Counted from the first letter of the stretch, positions 42,924 to 51,160 are shown. The stretch is 64,000 nucleotides of DNA from Paraburkholderia piptadeniae (GCF_900007165.1 NZ_CYGY02000035.1:209300-273299); one strand, 5' to 3'. Notes: a model not told the origin generated them from the sequence alone. Made by a program: numbers and translations.

Positions 42924-42965
42924 AATATAGATGTTCCGATATTTCAAGTCAATCGGAAAATCTAT
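42924..42965 (-). promoter_or_regulatory. Operator/promoter block 1 (leftward early promoter)
   Basis: Inverted 14-base arms at 42927-42940 and 42952-42965 (one mismatch) separated by 11 bases. Within them lies a leftward promoter: TTGACT (42952-42947), 17-base spacer, TATATT (42929-42924). CI or Cro binding to the arms would cover both elements. A TATAAG at 42975-42980 could be the -10 of the rightward repressor gene. Confidence 0.85.
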
Positions 42966-42989
42966 GCGCACTTGTATAAGAATCCCGAT

Positions 42990-43595
42990 ATGAAATTTGG
43001 GGAACGTCTTCGTCAGGCTAGAAAAGCCGCAAAGCTCACGCAGGTTGAGCTCGGGCGCCGAGTCGGTCTTACTCAGGCCGCTATCTCTGACCTCGAGAGC
43101 GGCAACACCGCCGGCACTGCTCAACTACTTCCGCTTGCCAAGGCTCTAGGTGTTGCGCCGGAATGGCTGCTGAACACCACAGGTCCGCGAGTGATTGTCA
43201 CGACGCCGGAAGAAGACCACGCGTCCGTGCGCGAACTACTCGAATTGCTAAGACGCGCGACATCAACGGGAGCGCGGGTCGCATTCGAAGCGGAATCGAA
43301 GATCCCGGACATTACGGACGGGATGACGAAACTGCTACAGGCGGTCGTCGACGCTTATGAGGCGGGCCTCACGGACGAGGAGATGCTGCCCATACGCCTA
43401 ACCCTCGAAGCCCTAACCCGCGTAAAGCGCACCTCTTTGGCCTCTGTTCCCTCAATTGAAGCGGCCGCTGAGAACGCAGAATCGTCGCTCGACCAGAACG
43501 TGACCGAGGCGTTGAGAGGCGCTCTACCGAGTCGCGGCGTGGGGCCATCGATAGATGAACAGGCACGACGAGGGCACAAGCGGAAAAGTAGTTGA
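42990..43595 (+). CDS. CI-like repressor without peptidase domain
   Basis: 201 residues. The N-terminal HTH is clear: ERLRQARKAAKLTQVELGRRVGLTQAAISDLESGNT. The rest is helical (VRELLELLRRATSTGARVAFEAE, LQAVVDAYEAGLTDEEMLPIRLTLEAL). No S24 domain, no Ala-Gly cleavage site and no Ser/Lys dyad are present, so RecA-stimulated self-cleavage is unlikely. No ribosome site precedes the ATG, which lies nine bases past TATAAG: a leaderless mRNA as with lambda PRM. Confidence 0.85.
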   Translation: MKFGERLRQARKAAKLTQVELGRRVGLTQAAISDLESGNTAGTAQLLPLAKALGVAPEWLLNTTGPRVIVTTPEEDHASVRELLELLRRATSTGARVAFEAESKIPDITDGMTKLLQAVVDAYEAGLTDEEMLPIRLTLEALTRVKRTSLASVPSIEAAAENAESSLDQNVTEALRGALPSRGVGPSIDEQARRGHKRKSS

Positions 43596-43818
43596 CCTCG
43601 CGGCTTTCCGCCGCCGGGGCGCTCAGACGCGCGAACCGTCCCCACCTCCACGCAAGCCTCGCCAGCCCCAGAGCTCGTTACACATCGAGATCCGCGGCGA
43701 CAACGTCGAATTTCCCACCCCCACTATTCAACGCGTGCACGCGCTCGCCCTCCTGCGGATCGTGCTCGCGGTCTCGGACCATCTCCTAGACGTCCACGCC
43801 GGCCGCGCCGGCGGTTAA
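43555..43818 (+). CDS. Hypothetical protein following the repressor
   Basis: 87 residues overlapping the repressor end by 41 bases: MNRHDEGTSGKVVDLAAFRRRGAQ, a proline-rich middle, then IQRVHALALLRIVLAVSDHLLD. Cotranscribed with the repressor, so probably expressed in the lysogen. No family recognised. Confidence 0.55.
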   Translation: MNRHDEGTSGKVVDLAAFRRRGAQTREPSPPPRKPRQPQSSLHIEIRGDNVEFPTPTIQRVHALALLRIVLAVSDHLLDVHAGRAGG

Positions 43819-43862
43819 AAACACCCCTCCCTGCTGCAGTCCGCTTATGGTCGCACACAAAT

Positions 43863-43904
43863 ATAGATTTTCCGATTGACACTCAATATCGGAACATCTA
43901 TATT
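43863..43904 (+). promoter_or_regulatory. Operator/promoter block 2 (rightward early promoter)
   Basis: Arms at 43863-43876 and 43888-43901, 11 bases apart, nearly the reverse complement of block 1. It contains TTGACA (43876-43881), 17-base spacer and TATATT (43899-43904), a near-consensus promoter for the rightward early operon starting at 43938. Confidence 0.9.
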
Positions 43905-43937
43905 TCGCTCCATCAGATCGCAACACAGGAGCGAACG

Positions 43938-44147
43938 ATGTCCCAGCAACAGCAAGCCAATCCCACCGCCAGCACGCGGCGCGGCGCTCGCGCTGTGAAA
44001 TCGGCGTTCCGTTTCGCGCGCAACGTGCTCGCCCTCTTCGGCGTGTTCTTCCTCTACCTGCTCTGGCACGGCTACTCGGCGTACGAGGCCGAAATGTCCG
44101 CCAACCAGCAGGACGTCGCGTGCGTGAAGTCCGCGCGCTGCATGTGA
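43938..44147 (+). CDS. Small single-span membrane protein, first gene of the rightward early operon
   Basis: 69 residues with AGGAG upstream. Basic N-terminus (STRRGARAVKSAFRFARN), one membrane helix (VLALFGVFFLYLLWHGY) and a short outside tail with two cysteines. As first early product it could affect host membrane physiology or exclusion. No family recognised. Confidence 0.65.
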   Translation: MSQQQQANPTASTRRGARAVKSAFRFARNVLALFGVFFLYLLWHGYSAYEAEMSANQQDVACVKSARCM

Positions 44148-44154
44148 GACGGCC

Positions 44155-44349
44155 ATGCGGATCTATCGCTTCAGCGACGACGAAAAAACGCGTGTGCTGA
44201 TGTCGGTTCTCACCGACGACTTCGGTAACGAACTCGTGATCCGAACGGCTGCGTACGCGACCGTGCCCAACGACCAATATGAAGTCGTGGTCATCGACCG
44301 GAACACGTTCCTCGAAGTCACGTGCATGGATTTGAGGGAGGGCGACTGA
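44155..44349 (+). CDS. Hypothetical early protein, 64 aa
   Basis: Small beta-type protein (MRIYRFSDDEKTRVLMSVLTDDFG, YEVVVIDRNTFLEVTCMDLREGD). Seven bases after the membrane protein gene; same operon. No family recognised. Confidence 0.6.
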   Translation: MRIYRFSDDEKTRVLMSVLTDDFGNELVIRTAAYATVPNDQYEVVVIDRNTFLEVTCMDLREGD

Positions 44350-44350
44350 G

Positions 44351-44626
44351 ATGCGCCCGACCCCGACCCGCCTTCCTGACGATCTGCTAGCGCCGGCATG
44401 CCGCACGCTCGGCGTCGAGGGATCGCCCGACGAAGCGCTTCTGAACCCTGCAGTGCGCGCCGCCGTGCAGGCTGCCGTGCGTGCGCAGATCGTCGGTCGT
44501 CCGCTGCGCCACACCGGCCGCACGCTGACGCCTCGCGCCGTCGCCCCCATCCAGAGTTCGCTCGGTTTCGACGACAACGTCGTCGACATCAAGCGTCGCG
44601 CCGCCAACGACACCGATGAGGAATAG
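44351..44626 (+). CDS. Hypothetical early protein, 91 aa
   Basis: Soluble, helical middle (DEALLNPAVRAAVQAAVRAQIVG) and an acidic C-terminus (KRRAANDTDEE). Starts two bases after the previous stop. No family recognised. Confidence 0.58.
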   Translation: MRPTPTRLPDDLLAPACRTLGVEGSPDEALLNPAVRAAVQAAVRAQIVGRPLRHTGRTLTPRAVAPIQSSLGFDDNVVDIKRRAANDTDEE

Positions 44627-44630
44627 CACC

Positions 44631-45479
44631 ATGCACTCGCTCGGCTATATCGGTCTTGCACTCGCATCGTCCGGCGCGGTCGCGTGGACCGCGTGCGCTC
44701 TCTCGAAGCGCTATGACGCCGCATTCGATTTCAACCTGCCCGCCCCCGCGAACGAAGACCGGGCTCTTACGGAGGCGTGGTCGCGGCGCGTTCTCCGCGA
44801 TGGAATTCCGATGAGCACGCAGCTGCGCGAAGGTCTCCCTGAACTCCCCGCGCGTATGCGCGCCCTGCCGCTGGACGATCGCGGCTACCCCGTCCCGTTC
44901 TTCGTCGCGTGGTTCGACGGCAAGCCCGATTTCCGCGTCGCGGATCAGAAGAAGATGGGGATCTGCCACAACCAGCATCGCTGCTGGCTGTGCGGCGAGA
45001 AGCTCGGCAAGTACATGGCGTTCGTGATCGGACCGATGTGCGCTGTCAATCGCACGTCGAGCGAGCCGCCGTCGCACGTCGACTGCGCGAAATTCGCGGC
45101 CTCGGCATGCCCCTTCCTCGCGCGGCCGAAGGCTGTCCGGCGTGATAGCGGCCTGCCCGAGGAGCGTGTGGATCCTGCAGGCCTCGGCATACCTCGCAAC
45201 CCGGGCGTCGCGCTCGTGTGGGTGACGCGCGAATACAAGGCGTTCCGTGCCCCGGGAGGCGTGCTCTTCAGGATTGGCGATCCGGAACAAACGATCTGGT
45301 ATGCGGAAGGCCGCGCCGCGACGCGAGAAGAAGTGATGCATTCGGTGCAGACGGGTCTGCCCAGTCTCTATGACCTCGCGCATCTCCAAGGCGAAGCCGC
45401 GGTGATGGAGCTCGATACGGCGGTCGCGCGTGCCACGCGCCACTTCCCGCAGCACGCCGCTGCGCCTCATCTGGGATAA
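44631..45479 (+). CDS. Hypothetical protein with zinc-type cysteines, 282 aa
   Basis: GAGGAAT precedes the ATG at 44631. An N-terminal hydrophobic helix (LGYIGLALASSGAVAWTAC) may anchor it. The core has CHNQHRCWLCGEKLGKYMAFVIGPMCAVN and HVDCAKFAASACPF, a Cys/His cluster able to bind zinc. Similar proteins of unknown role occur in other phages, as far as I recall. Function not assigned. Confidence 0.65.
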   Translation: MHSLGYIGLALASSGAVAWTACALSKRYDAAFDFNLPAPANEDRALTEAWSRRVLRDGIPMSTQLREGLPELPARMRALPLDDRGYPVPFFVAWFDGKPDFRVADQKKMGICHNQHRCWLCGEKLGKYMAFVIGPMCAVNRTSSEPPSHVDCAKFAASACPFLARPKAVRRDSGLPEERVDPAGLGIPRNPGVALVWVTREYKAFRAPGGVLFRIGDPEQTIWYAEGRAATREEVMHSVQTGLPSLYDLAHLQGEAAVMELDTAVARATRHFPQHAAAPHLG

Positions 45480-45482
45480 GCC

Positions 45483-46184
45483 GTGAGCGATACCGTCCAT
45501 CCGAACATGTTTCCGCGCGTCGCCGATATGGCGATGAATCCGGAAGCGATCGCCGCCGAACAGCAGCCGGTAAATGGTGAGCCGCCGGCGCGCCCGTCGA
45601 CAGCCTGGGCGAACCCCGTTAGCTCGCTCAAGCACGCTGCGAAACCCGCAGCCGATGAGACGAAAGTCAAAGGCGGTGAGCCGGAAGCGCCGAAAACCGG
45701 GACGGTTGCGCCGAAAAGTGAGACGAAGACCCGCGCCGAGCAAGCGATCGCCTGTCTGCGCTTGAAAGGACCGCTGCCGTCGAAAGCGCTGTGCGAATCG
45801 ATGGGCCTCGATACCGAAGTTGGCATATCGCCATACATAGCCGCGGCGCTGAAACGCGGCGAGATCGTGCGCGATCGCGGCCATTACTTCCTACCCGGTC
45901 AGGAGGCCAGTCTCCCTGCGCCGAAAGAACCCCCGCAACCCAAACCGGCAAAGAAAGCCGATGCGCCGCGCGCCATGTCAAGCGAACAGCCGGCGGCCGT
46001 CAAGCCCGTCGACGAAGACGTCAAGTCGGACCCGCGCGTCGCGGACTTCACGCTCGGGATCGGAGACGCGGTCCTCACTCATTGGCTCGACGGATCGGTG
46101 ACGCTGCAACGCGGCGCTGCCGTCCTCGAACTCGCACGCGAACAGACGCGGATGCTGACGATGTTCGTCGCGCTCTGCAAATAG
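45483..46184 (+). CDS. Hypothetical protein with winged-helix-like middle
   Basis: 233 residues, GTG start at 45483. Disordered Pro/Ala/Lys linkers flank a small fold TRAEQAIACLRLKGPLPSKALCESMGLDTEVGISPYIAAALKRGEIVRDRGHYFL, which reads as a winged helix. The C-terminus has VTLQRGAAVLELAREQTRMLTMFV. Likely DNA-binding early regulator. Confidence 0.62.
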   Translation: MSDTVHPNMFPRVADMAMNPEAIAAEQQPVNGEPPARPSTAWANPVSSLKHAAKPAADETKVKGGEPEAPKTGTVAPKSETKTRAEQAIACLRLKGPLPSKALCESMGLDTEVGISPYIAAALKRGEIVRDRGHYFLPGQEASLPAPKEPPQPKPAKKADAPRAMSSEQPAAVKPVDEDVKSDPRVADFTLGIGDAVLTHWLDGSVTLQRGAAVLELAREQTRMLTMFVALCK

Positions 46185-46271
46185 CTTTCTCGGTGGTCTC
46201 TCGCTACCCATCCCCGTGTGGCGAGTTTTGGTGGGCGGCTATCACAGCGCCCCGCTTTTTCAGGACTTGAA

Positions 46272-46625
46272 ATGACAACCTCAGAAAAATTCGATCAGTG
46301 GGCAATCATCGAACTGTTTGGCCACTCGCGCATCGCCGGTCGCGTCACTGAACAGACGGTGGGAGGCTGTGCCTTCGTGCGCGTCGACGTGCCGGCGTTC
46401 GAGGCCACCGGCCACTCCCCCGCCACGCAGGCCTTCACGAAGCTGTTCGGACAGGGCGCGATCTACTCGATGAGCTTTGTCGACGAAGGCGCCGCGAACA
46501 TGGTCGGCCGCCAGCTGCGCATTCAGCCGATCGACACGTACTCCCTCCGGCAGGCGCTGCAGGATCTGCCCGTCGACACAGGCCGCGACCGTCAATCGTC
46601 GTTCCTTGAAGACCAGGCGTCGTAG
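46272..46625 (+). CDS. Hypothetical early protein, 117 aa
   Basis: WAIIELFGHSRIAGRVTEQTVGGCAFVRVDVPAF and AFTKLFGQGAIYSMSFVDEGAA form a compact beta-type domain found as a stand-alone protein in other temperate phages, as far as I recall. No catalytic motif visible. Confidence 0.65.
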   Translation: MTTSEKFDQWAIIELFGHSRIAGRVTEQTVGGCAFVRVDVPAFEATGHSPATQAFTKLFGQGAIYSMSFVDEGAANMVGRQLRIQPIDTYSLRQALQDLPVDTGRDRQSSFLEDQAS

Positions 46626-46775
46626 GCGCTGCGAGCCGGTGCCGACGCCGTGGCAGATCCTCGCCTCACTCCACGACCGAAGCCTCGATTTGCGCGAAGC
46701 GCATCGACTCATCCGCGCGCATCTGCGCGCCGCCCAGCGTCGGCGAATGACGCGAACCGAAAAGGGATCACGATC

Positions 46776-47207
46776 ATGAAATCGATCTTCATCTTCGACG
46801 ACTCGCGCGCAACCGAGCTTCGGCGCATCTTCGTCGCCCTCGGCGAAGACGGCCTGATCGTCAAGCCGGTCGTGTTCGACGAGCACACCGCGCCGCATTT
46901 CCTCTACGCGATGGGCGTCGAGCACACGTTCGCCGCGCGCGAAGAGGCTTTCATTGCCGAGGCAGTGGACTTCACACGCAAGACGATGCTGCGTCGCTAT
47001 GACGAGATCTACGGCGCCGGCAACTGGATACCGCTGTGGCTCGCCGATCCCCGCTCCGTCGCCGAGTGGCGCAATGCCATGTCGATCGCGCGTCAGCTCG
47101 CCACCACGCCGAGCACGCCCACCGCGTTCAGCGACCGTGCCCTGCAGGGAATCCTGCGCGATGTAATGGGCCCGGCAAGCGCTCCGCGCGGCGTCACGAA
47201 ACACTAA
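46776..47207 (+). CDS. Hypothetical early protein, 143 aa
   Basis: From MKSIFIFDDSRATELRRIF with AGGGA upstream. A Rossmann-like start (IFIFDD), then helices (FAAREEAFIAEAVDFTRKTMLRRYDEIYG). A coding-looking stretch upstream (46650-46775) is not needed. No family recognised. Confidence 0.62.
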   Translation: MKSIFIFDDSRATELRRIFVALGEDGLIVKPVVFDEHTAPHFLYAMGVEHTFAAREEAFIAEAVDFTRKTMLRRYDEIYGAGNWIPLWLADPRSVAEWRNAMSIARQLATTPSTPTAFSDRALQGILRDVMGPASAPRGVTKH

Positions 47208-47220
47208 GGAGGAAAGATCC

Positions 47221-48981
47221 GTGCAGACCACTGAACAGGCTTCCGTCGACATCCTGCCGCTCGGTTCGATCCGGCCGTCGCCCACCAACCCGCGCAAGCG
47301 TTTTCCGCAAGCCCAGCAGGATGAGCTGATCGCGAGCGTACGCAAGCATGGCGTGCTGCAGCCGATGCTCGTGCGCCCGTGGCCGGATGAGCCGGGGATC
47401 TTCGAACTCATCGCCGGCGAACGCCGTTACCGCGCCGCCACCGCTGCCGGTCTGGTCGATGCGCCAGTGCTCGTGCGCGATCTGACGGATGACGAGGTGC
47501 TGCACATCCAGATCGTGGAGAACCTGCAGCGCAAGGATCTGCATCCGCTCGAAGAGGCCGATGGCTACAAGGTGCTGTCGGATCGTGGCCACACGCTCGA
47601 GCAGATCGCCGACGAGGTCAGCCAGACGAAGACGTATGTAGCGCAGCGCCTGAAGCTGTGCGCGCTCAACACGTCGACGCGAAAGCTGTTCTTCGACGAG
47701 AAGCTCAACGCGAAGACCGCACTGATCATCGCGCGCATGCCGACGGATCTGCAGGACAAGGTCGCGAAGGACGTCACGACACCGCGTTGGACCGGCGAGC
47801 CCATGTCGCTCCGGGAAGCGTCGGACCATGTGCAGAACAACTATATGCTGCGGCTCGACGAAGCGCCGTTCAAGACGTCGGATGCGCAGCTCGTGCCGGC
47901 GGCCGGCGCGTGCGGTCCGTGCCCGAAACGAACGGGCAACCAGTCCGATCTGTTCGGCGACGTGAAGAGTAAAGAGGTCTGCACGGATCCGGCGTGCTAC
48001 GCGAAGAAGCGCGACGCGGCGGCCGCGCAGAAGCGCGCCGAGGCAGAGGCCTCCGGACGGAAGGTGATTTCGGGCAAGGACGCGAAGGCCACGCAGCCCC
48101 ACGAATATGGCTCGCTGGTCGGCGGCTGGGTCAAGCTCGACGAGCGCTGCTATGACGATCCGAAGCAACGCACCTACCGCCAGATCATCGGCGCCAAAGG
48201 CGTGAAGTCGGCCGCCCTGCTCCAGAGCCCGCACGGCGGCGAAATGCTCGAAGTCATGCAGAAAGCGGACCTCAAGAAAGCGCTCGCGGATAAGGGCATC
48301 GAGGCGCGTAGCACCGGTTCATCAAATCCGTCGCAGTCCGCCGATAACGCGAAGAAGAAGATTGCCGACGCATATCGCGGTGAACTGTTCCGCCAGATCC
48401 GCGCGAAGCACGTCGAGACGGGCCTCGATGACTTCGATCTGAAGATCGTTGCCGTCACGTTCTACCGTCGCCTGTGGAACGAAAACCAGAAGCGCATCTG
48501 CAAGCTGTACGACTGGGGCAACAAGGCGATCTCCGATTCCGATTTCGCGAAGAAGGTCGACGCTTTCTATGAGGACGACGATTCCGTATCACTGGCGCGA
48601 CTGGTGATGGACCTCGCGCTGATCGGCGAATCGGTCGCCGAATCCTATGCGGTCAATGCGAAGCCCGAGCTGCTCGAGGCGACGGCGCGCGTGCGCCGCA
48701 TCGACCCGGGCGTCGTGCGCAAGCAGATCGAAGGCGACATGAAGCCGAAGCGGCCGACGCCTACGCCCGCGAAGAAAACGCCCGCCAGCGCGCCGAAGCC
48801 GCCCGCAAAGGCCGCCGCGAAAAAGACTCCGGCCGCGAAGAAGGTGCCCGCGGCGAAGAAGGTTGCCGCGAAGCCTGCCGCGAAGAAAGCTGTCGCGGCC
48901 GACAAGCCACCCGCGCGGTTCGATATCAACAGTGATGCGGCCAAAGCCGCGTGGCCCTTCCCGTCGGGTTCGCGTCCATGA
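47221..48981 (+). CDS. ParB/RepB-like protein with Cys cluster and histone-H1-like tail
   Basis: 586 residues, GTG start after AAGGAGG. Residues 8-100 are a ParB N-terminal domain (ILPLGSIRPSPTNPRKRF, ELIAGERRYRAATAAGL, IVENLQRKDLHPLEEADGY), then an HTH (TLEQIADEVSQTKTYVAQRLKL). A Cys-rich segment (CGPCPKRTGNQ, VCTDPACYAKK) follows near residues 230-260. The last 75 residues are Lys/Ala/Pro repeats (AKKTPAAKKVPAAKK) like bacterial H1-type proteins. It probably binds DNA broadly; no ParA gene or parS is seen, so plasmid-like partition is unlikely. Confidence 0.85.
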   Translation: MQTTEQASVDILPLGSIRPSPTNPRKRFPQAQQDELIASVRKHGVLQPMLVRPWPDEPGIFELIAGERRYRAATAAGLVDAPVLVRDLTDDEVLHIQIVENLQRKDLHPLEEADGYKVLSDRGHTLEQIADEVSQTKTYVAQRLKLCALNTSTRKLFFDEKLNAKTALIIARMPTDLQDKVAKDVTTPRWTGEPMSLREASDHVQNNYMLRLDEAPFKTSDAQLVPAAGACGPCPKRTGNQSDLFGDVKSKEVCTDPACYAKKRDAAAAQKRAEAEASGRKVISGKDAKATQPHEYGSLVGGWVKLDERCYDDPKQRTYRQIIGAKGVKSAALLQSPHGGEMLEVMQKADLKKALADKGIEARSTGSSNPSQSADNAKKKIADAYRGELFRQIRAKHVETGLDDFDLKIVAVTFYRRLWNENQKRICKLYDWGNKAISDSDFAKKVDAFYEDDDSVSLARLVMDLALIGESVAESYAVNAKPELLEATARVRRIDPGVVRKQIEGDMKPKRPTPTPAKKTPASAPKPPAKAAAKKTPAAKKVPAAKKVAAKPAAKKAVAADKPPARFDINSDAAKAAWPFPSGSRP

Positions 48982-49175
48982 ATGAACAGCTGATCGCATT
49001 GGCGCGCGCCGCCGGCCTGACGGTAACGCTCGACGGCGTGATCGGCAACCAGCATTACGCGAGCGTCACGGGAACGCTCGACGCGCTGCGTCGCTTCGGC
49101 GACGCCTATCGCGCGGCACACGAAGAAGATCTGAAGGACCGGGCGCGGCCGGACCACCGCGCAATCAACCTTTGA
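48978..49175 (+). CDS. Small hypothetical protein coupled to the ParB-like gene
   Basis: 65 residues (ATGA overlap at 48978): LIALARAAGLTVTLDGVIGNQHYASVTGTLDALRRFGDAYRAAHEED. A mixed alpha-beta mini-domain, no family recognised. Confidence 0.6.
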   Translation: MNEQLIALARAAGLTVTLDGVIGNQHYASVTGTLDALRRFGDAYRAAHEEDLKDRARPDHRAINL

Positions 49176-49183
49176 GGAAGACC

Positions 49184-49648
49184 ATGAAGAAGCGCATCAC
49201 CCTTGCAGTTGCAGCAGCTCTCGCCCTCGCCGCCGCACCCGCTGCTTTCGCCGGCGGCAACGGTAACGGAAACGGTAATGGCAACAACGCCAATTCGAGC
49301 ACCTTCGCGTTCAGCGGCGGTTTCGGTTCGTCGTCGAGCACCTCCGGCGGCTCGCAGGCCTCGGCCGGTCAGAACGGCAACGGCTATTCCTCGCAGTGGA
49401 GCAATTCGGCAGGCGGCGGCTACGCGATCGGCGGTACCGCGATCGGCGCCGGTGTCGGTGGCTATGGATTCGGTGGCGTCAGTGGCGGTCTGTCGGCATC
49501 GGGCAGCTATACCGGCAGCACGTCGAACGCGAACGCTGGCGGCTACACGTCGGGCGACGGCTACGGTTCGAGCAAATCGGGCGTGGGCACCGACGTGAGC
49601 GCGTACGGCTATACGAATCTCGCAGGCAGCTACTCGTACGGCCATTAA
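49184..49648 (+). CDS. Secreted Gly/Ser/Asn-rich protein
   Basis: 154 residues with a Sec signal peptide MKKRITLAVAAALALAAAPAAFA (cleavage after AFA at residue 23). The mature part is Gly, Ser, Asn, Tyr and Thr only, with GNGNGNGNN followed by irregular repeats around GGYAIGGTAIGAGVGGYGFGG and GYTSGDGYG. This composition suggests an extended or self-assembling surface or periplasmic protein. It is unusual among early phage genes. Confidence 0.7.
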   Translation: MKKRITLAVAAALALAAAPAAFAGGNGNGNGNGNNANSSTFAFSGGFGSSSSTSGGSQASAGQNGNGYSSQWSNSAGGGYAIGGTAIGAGVGGYGFGGVSGGLSASGSYTGSTSNANAGGYTSGDGYGSSKSGVGTDVSAYGYTNLAGSYSYGH

Positions 49649-49654
49649 CGAAGA

Positions 49655-49685
49655 AGGCCTTCGATACCGGAAATATCGAAGGCCT
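49655..49685 (+). terminator. Perfect 12-bp hairpin between the two secreted-protein genes
   Basis: Stem AGGCCTTCGATA with its exact complement and a 7-base loop, but no T-run. It probably stabilises the upstream mRNA or lowers expression of the next gene instead of ending transcription. Confidence 0.5.
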
Positions 49686-49714
49686 GAGCAACCACACCTC
49701 TGGGGGTGACCACG

Positions 49715-50248
49715 ATGAACACGAAATCCACCGTCGCGCTGTTGATTCTAGCACTCGGTTTTACTAGCCACGCATTTGCTCAAACGTCCACCACGGCGAC
49801 GGCCACGCAGCAGTCTGCAGCCACGTCCACCGCTCAAGGCACTATCCAGTTCTCTCAGACGCCGGAACATACGACGGAGACCGTCCGGAACGTTAGTGCG
49901 CCGGTGCTGGGTGCCTATGCCTCTTCTTTCTCCCAGATGAACTGCGGCCAGACCGTCCAGTTCGGTGGCGCGATTGCTGGTGTCTCGCTCGTCGGCGGCG
50001 CTTCGCACAGCCTGCAGGACTGCAAGCTCGAAGTCGCGGCCGCGGAGACCGTGCGCCAGTCGACCGTCACCGAAGACGCCAGCGTGAAGGCGAACCTGCA
50101 GAAGGCCGCTGTGCTCATCCGATGCCAGGTGAGCAAAGAGATTTACGACGCGTATCGCGCCGCCGGGTTCGACTGCTCACTGAAACCTGCCGAGCTGCAG
50201 TCGCGCACCGACACGCAGCCCGCGAACTATCGCATCGCAGGCGAGTAA
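49715..50248 (+). CDS. Secreted hypothetical protein with two cysteine pairs
   Basis: 177 residues with signal peptide MNTKSTVALLILALGFTSHAFA (cleavage near residue 22). A Thr/Ala/Ser-rich segment leads to VSAPVLGAYASSFSQMNCGQTVQFGGAIAGVSLVGGASHSLQDCKLE and VLIRCQVSKEIYDAYRAAGFDCSLKP; four cysteines may form disulfides. It lies with the Gly-rich secreted protein and may work with it. No family recognised. Confidence 0.7.
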   Translation: MNTKSTVALLILALGFTSHAFAQTSTTATATQQSAATSTAQGTIQFSQTPEHTTETVRNVSAPVLGAYASSFSQMNCGQTVQFGGAIAGVSLVGGASHSLQDCKLEVAAAETVRQSTVTEDASVKANLQKAAVLIRCQVSKEIYDAYRAAGFDCSLKPAELQSRTDTQPANYRIAGE

Positions 50249-50460
50249 TGCGAAACGAAGCCGCGCGCCGCCGAACGCAGTTCCTCGAACGCGCGCGCAC
50301 ATATGCAACGTCGCACCGACCTACCGACATCGCAGCGCACGACCTGTGCAGCGCGTTCGTCGAGATGCTCGCGTGCGATCGCGGCGAAGCCGTAACGCTG
50401 ACCATCGGAAAAGTGGTCATCGCACGCAACGCCCTGCAGCAGCGTAGTACGGCGCGCTAA
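50248..50460 (+). CDS. Small hypothetical protein, 70 aa
   Basis: Starts on the last base of the previous stop (TAATG). RRRTQFLERARTYATSHRPTDIAAHDLCSAFVEMLACDRGEAVTLTIGKVV; helical, soluble. Last gene before a strong terminator. Confidence 0.55.
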   Translation: MRNEAARRRTQFLERARTYATSHRPTDIAAHDLCSAFVEMLACDRGEAVTLTIGKVVIARNALQQRSTAR

Positions 50461-50482
50461 CCCTCGGAGCGCGGCGTGGTTT

Positions 50483-50513
50483 GGACCGGGCCGACTAAGC
50501 CCGGTCCCTTTTT
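50483..50513 (+). terminator. Rightward intrinsic terminator
   Basis: Nine-bp stem GGACCGGGC with exact complement, 7-base loop, then CTTTTT. It divides the rightward early region; genes beyond 50525 need readthrough or a promoter of their own. Confidence 0.88.
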
Positions 50514-50524
50514 AAGGAATCGAA

Positions 50525-50905
50525 ATGATCACGATGACGCTCGCTGAGTTCCACGCAGCCATCAAAGCACAGAACGTGACATCGCACGAAGACATCGCGT
50601 TTGTGTGCCCGATGTGCAAAACAGTCCAGTCGGCCCGCGATCTGATGAAGGTCGGCGCCGGCGCCGACTTCGACAAGGTCGAAAAATATCTGGGTTTCGC
50701 ATGCTTTGGCCGTTGGATCGATGCAGGGTCGCCCCGCAATGAGTCTGACGGTAAGCCCTGCAACTGGAGTCTCGGCGGCTTGTTCCGGACGCACAAATTG
50801 GAAGTCGTGACTCCCGATGGCGAACACCATCCGCGATTCGAGCTCGCGACCGCCGAACAAGCGGCCGCACACGCCCTCACACATGCTGCACCGGAGACGA
50901 ACTGA
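50525..50905 (+). CDS. Phage protein, VVA0879-like, with CxxC
   Basis: 126 residues: FVCPMCKTVQSARDLMKVGAGADFDKVEKYLGFACFGRW resembles the VVA0879 family seen in several phages (CPxC then a second conserved Cys). Function unknown. It starts the second half of the rightward operon, 12 bases after the terminator T-run. Confidence 0.65.
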   Translation: MITMTLAEFHAAIKAQNVTSHEDIAFVCPMCKTVQSARDLMKVGAGADFDKVEKYLGFACFGRWIDAGSPRNESDGKPCNWSLGGLFRTHKLEVVTPDGEHHPRFELATAEQAAAHALTHAAPETN

Positions 50906-51099
50906 TGAGCGCCGAAACGCACAAGGTCCATATGAAGATGGCGAAGGCCTCGGAGACCGACATCACGCAGACGTTGAATCTGTGCGGCGTGCTCGAGGCG
51001 ATATCGAAGGGTTACTACCCTTCGGGGGGCGATGAAGACGATCCGACGTTCTTCGATGAGGACGACAAGGACCATCTACGCGCCTTTTACGACCGTTAA
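50905..51099 (+). CDS. Small acidic hypothetical protein
   Basis: 64 residues, starting on the last base of the previous stop (TGATG). C-terminus GGDEDDPTFFDEDDKDHLRAFYDR is strongly acidic, like DNA-mimic or nuclease-inhibitor tails, but this is composition only. Confidence 0.58.
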   Translation: MSAETHKVHMKMAKASETDITQTLNLCGVLEAISKGYYPSGGDEDDPTFFDEDDKDHLRAFYDR

Positions 51100-51160
51100 G
51101 GATTGCCTCGACGCAGCCCCCGGCGGCGTATTCCGCGTGGCATTCGGCTTCACCACACTC

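Noticed and set aside
47221..48981. Plasmid-type partition locus
   Set aside because: No ParA gene and no parS-like repeats are near; the prophage is integrated.
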